Positions 62,293 to 64,000 of a DNA stretch of 64,000 nt are shown in pieces. The notes below the pieces were generated by a model. It was given only the letters and a program-made list of their open reading frames with translations. It ran no database searches and was not told the origin of the DNA. Numbering within the stretch: the first letter of the stretch is position 1; the number at the start of each line of letters is the position of its first letter. Both the position numbers and the translations under genes were made by a program. Source of the DNA: Methanoregula sp. (lineage in GTDB: Archaea; Halobacteriota; Methanomicrobia; Methanomicrobiales; Methanospirillaceae); assembly GCA_026625165.1 (NCBI GenBank), contig CP112999.1:1550001-1614000 (forward strand). Direction: 5' to 3'.

Positions 62293-64000
62293 TTATCGTA
62301 TCTTACTGCCCGGCTCTACCTGTCGTAGCGGCACGAGCAGCGAAGCCGCATCCCCTGCCGCAAGGATCATCCCGTTGCTCTCCACGCCGAAGATTGTTGC
62401 GGGTGCAAGGTTGGTGACTACGACAACATCTTTTCCGACTATCTCGTCCGGGTTGTAGAACTGCTGCATGCCGGCAACAATCTGGCGTTTTTCCGGACCG
62501 ATGTCAATAACCAGTTTTAAGAGCTTGTTTGATTTTGGCACTGGTTCACAGGACAGCACTTTACCTGTCCGAATGTCCAGTTTCTGGAATTCCTCAAATG
62601 TAACCACAGGGATCTTCTCCGATTTTTTGTCTGCTTCTTTCACGCGCTTCTGGAGCAGGGCGTCGAGCTCTGCAACCTGCGTATCCTCCATTCTGGTAAA
62701 GAGCGGTTTTGGTGCCGGGATACCTGCCGCCCTGATCTTCTCTGTTGCTTCAGAGATCGGGTGACCTGCGAGTGCATCTGAATATCCCAGCATCGCCCAG
62801 CACTCCTGCGCTTTTGCAGGCATCACCGGTTCGATAAGAAGGGTGACGGCTTTGATGAGCTGGACGCAGTTTTTAATCACCTGTGCGGCAGCGGCACGGT
62901 CGGTTTTAATTAGTTTCCACGGGGCATTGCCCTGCATGTGCGTATTTCCAAACGCCGCAAGGCCCATGATTGCGTCTATCGCACCTTTGAATTCATAGTC
63001 CTGCATGAAGCCATGGACCGATTTTGTGCATTTCTCAATTTCAGCGATGATTGCGGGGCCGGCTATTCCTTCTGGTATCCCGCCAAATTCCTTGTTAGCA
63101 AAGAAGAGGGTGCGGTACACGAAGTTGCCAAAGATGTTGACCACTTCGTTGTTGATCCGCTCGCCAAAGACCTTCCACGAGAAGTTCAGTTCCTTGGTGT
63201 GGTTGGTGTACGAGAGCAGGTAATAGCGCAGGTAATCAGCGGGCAGGCCTTTGTCAAGGTAATCGTCATTTGTCCAGACCACATATCCCCGTGACTTCGA
63301 GAACTTGTGGTCGTCCACCTTCACCATCCCGGATGCAACAATCGCGTACGGCACGCCATAGCCTGCTCCTTGTAACAGTGCCGGCCAGAAGATACAGTGG
63401 TGGTAGATGATGTCCCCACCGATGAAGTGCGTAACCCGGTTGTTGCCGCACCAGTATTTCTTCCAGTCATTGCCGGTCTTTTCTGCCCATTCCTCGGTGA
63501 ACGCGATGTACCCGATCGGGGCATCCACCCAGACATACACGACGAGATCGTCACGGCCGGGGAATTTCACGCCCCAGTCCAGGGTCCGGGTTATACACCA
63601 GTCATGTAGCTCCTCCTTAATCCACCCGATTGCGTAATTCTTTGCATTGGTGGTGCCTTTCACCGTCTCGAGATAGGGGAGCAGGAAATCCTTGAACCCG
63701 CTGAGCCTGAAAAAGTAGTGCTCCTGGTCCCGGAACTCCGCTTTTGTACCGCAGACTTTGCAGACCGGTTCTTTTATCTCGCCGGGTTCCAAGTGCTTGC
63801 CGCATCCCTGATCGCACTCGTCCCCACGGGCAGCAGCTCCACAGTGCGGGCAGACCCCTTCGACATACCGGTCGGGCAGGAACCGCCGGCATTTCGTGCA
63901 GTACGCCTGGTGGACGACCTGTTTGTACACATACCCCTTTTTGATGAGCGACCCGACGATTTTGGTTGTCCGGTTCTGGTTGGTCGGGTCATCGGTCATG
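62293..64000 (-). CDS. metG: Methionyl-tRNA synthetase, 5' part outside window
   Basis: 569 codons are in the window and the frame runs off the right edge. The HIGH site lies beyond the window. Present are four-Cys zinc motifs (CTKCRRFLPDRY, CPHCGAAARGDECDQGCGK, CKVCG), the KMSKS-type loop KFSKSRG (about residue 236 of this part), and the C-terminal EMAP-like tRNA-binding domain (DIRTGKVLSCEPVPKSNKLL). It charges tRNA with methionine. Confidence 0.95.
   Translation of the reverse strand, partial: MTDDPTNQNRTTKIVGSLIKKGYVYKQVVHQAYCTKCRRFLPDRYVEGVCPHCGAAARGDECDQGCGKHLEPGEIKEPVCKVCGTKAEFRDQEHYFFRLSGFKDFLLPYLETVKGTTNAKNYAIGWIKEELHDWCITRTLDWGVKFPGRDDLVVYVWVDAPIGYIAFTEEWAEKTGNDWKKYWCGNNRVTHFIGGDIIYHHCIFWPALLQGAGYGVPYAIVASGMVKVDDHKFSKSRGYVVWTNDDYLDKGLPADYLRYYLLSYTNHTKELNFSWKVFGERINNEVVNIFGNFVYRTLFFANKEFGGIPEGIAGPAIIAEIEKCTKSVHGFMQDYEFKGAIDAIMGLAAFGNTHMQGNAPWKLIKTDRAAAAQVIKNCVQLIKAVTLLIEPVMPAKAQECWAMLGYSDALAGHPISEATEKIRAAGIPAPKPLFTRMEDTQVAELDALLQKRVKEADKKSEKIPVVTFEEFQKLDIRTGKVLSCEPVPKSNKLLKLVIDIGPEKRQIVAGMQQFYNPDEIVGKDVVVVTNLAPATIFGVESNGMILAAGDAASLLVPLRQVEPGSKIR

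Noticed and set aside
1-64000. CRISPR array or insertion sequence
   Set aside because: No regularly spaced direct repeats, Cas genes, transposase or integrase were seen; the only repeats are those listed.

Overview
The window is archaeal chromosome, most likely from a methanogen of the order Methanomicrobiales. The genes that point there are archaeal RNase P proteins, proteasome alpha, SBDS, prefoldin beta, RpoP, L15e and L37Ae, a Trm1/TrmI pair, an archaeal-type riboflavin reductase, a UbiA-family ether-lipid prenyltransferase, a type IV pilin, DRG/Obg-TGS GTPase, an HdrA-like flavoprotein and many PAS-rich sensors. Most coding DNA is moderately GC-rich. There is no rRNA, transposase, integrase or CRISPR array. 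Four tRNA genes are present: Glu-CUC, Arg-CCU, intron-bearing Tyr-GUA and Asp-GUC. Species cannot be fixed from the sequence alone.

Layout. 0-10 kb: two response regulators, ferritin, a copper ATPase (CopA) coupled to a tiny YHS protein, an iron-sulfur flavoprotein, a cupin operon, a ferredoxin, an ArsB-like permease and a lipoprotein. 10-21.5 kb: riboflavin reductase, two sensor kinases (one with five PAS domains and a GAF), a YkgJ-type Cys-cluster protein, tRNA-Glu, a pilin, a DRG GTPase and a long TPR protein. 21.5-30 kb: a nonsense-disrupted membrane gene, trm1 divergent from tRNA-Arg, the lipid prenyltransferase, a bactofilin-like protein, an operon gamma-CA/HdrA-like/MtnA/DUF116, coaD, and pyrB-pyrI. 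30-34.4 kb: aminotransferase, oxidoreductase and nucleotide-sugar dehydrogenase forming a sugar-acid operon, then a DUF169 protein.

34.4-44.6 kb is the accessory part. It holds a frameshifted gene and its intact paralogue, a RelE-type toxin-antitoxin pair between them, a 21-bp inverted repeat with a third partial copy, a pair of tandem palindromes, and a tandem array of A+T-richer secreted or surface genes. The array includes a giant protein with ten PKD repeats whose start codon appears non-canonical, a shorter paralogue with almost identical DNA in the N-terminal part, and a gene apparently split by a C5 homopolymer frameshift.

44.6-55.7 kb is conserved information-processing DNA: recJ-like/PUA/nac/trmI on the minus strand, then nnr-moaC, and the superoperon rpl15e-rnp3-rnp2-psmA-sbds-rpl37ae-rpoP-pcc1-pfdB. 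The exosome genes (rrp4/rrp41/rrp42) that often sit between sbds and rpl37ae are absent. The rpl15e leader can fold into a compact three-way junction just before the ribosome binding site. 55.7-64 kb: a LeuA-type enzyme, tRNA-Tyr and tRNA-Asp, lipoproteins, two tandem paralogues with a PH-like domain, zinc ribbon, one membrane helix and an external domain, a DUF4349 protein, a HEAT-repeat protein and the 3' part of metG.

The best candidates for something undescribed are the 34-44.6 kb island with its repeats and broken genes, the structured rpl15e leader, and the tandem PH-like/zinc-ribbon membrane proteins. All function calls rest on motif recognition by eye; no searches were run.
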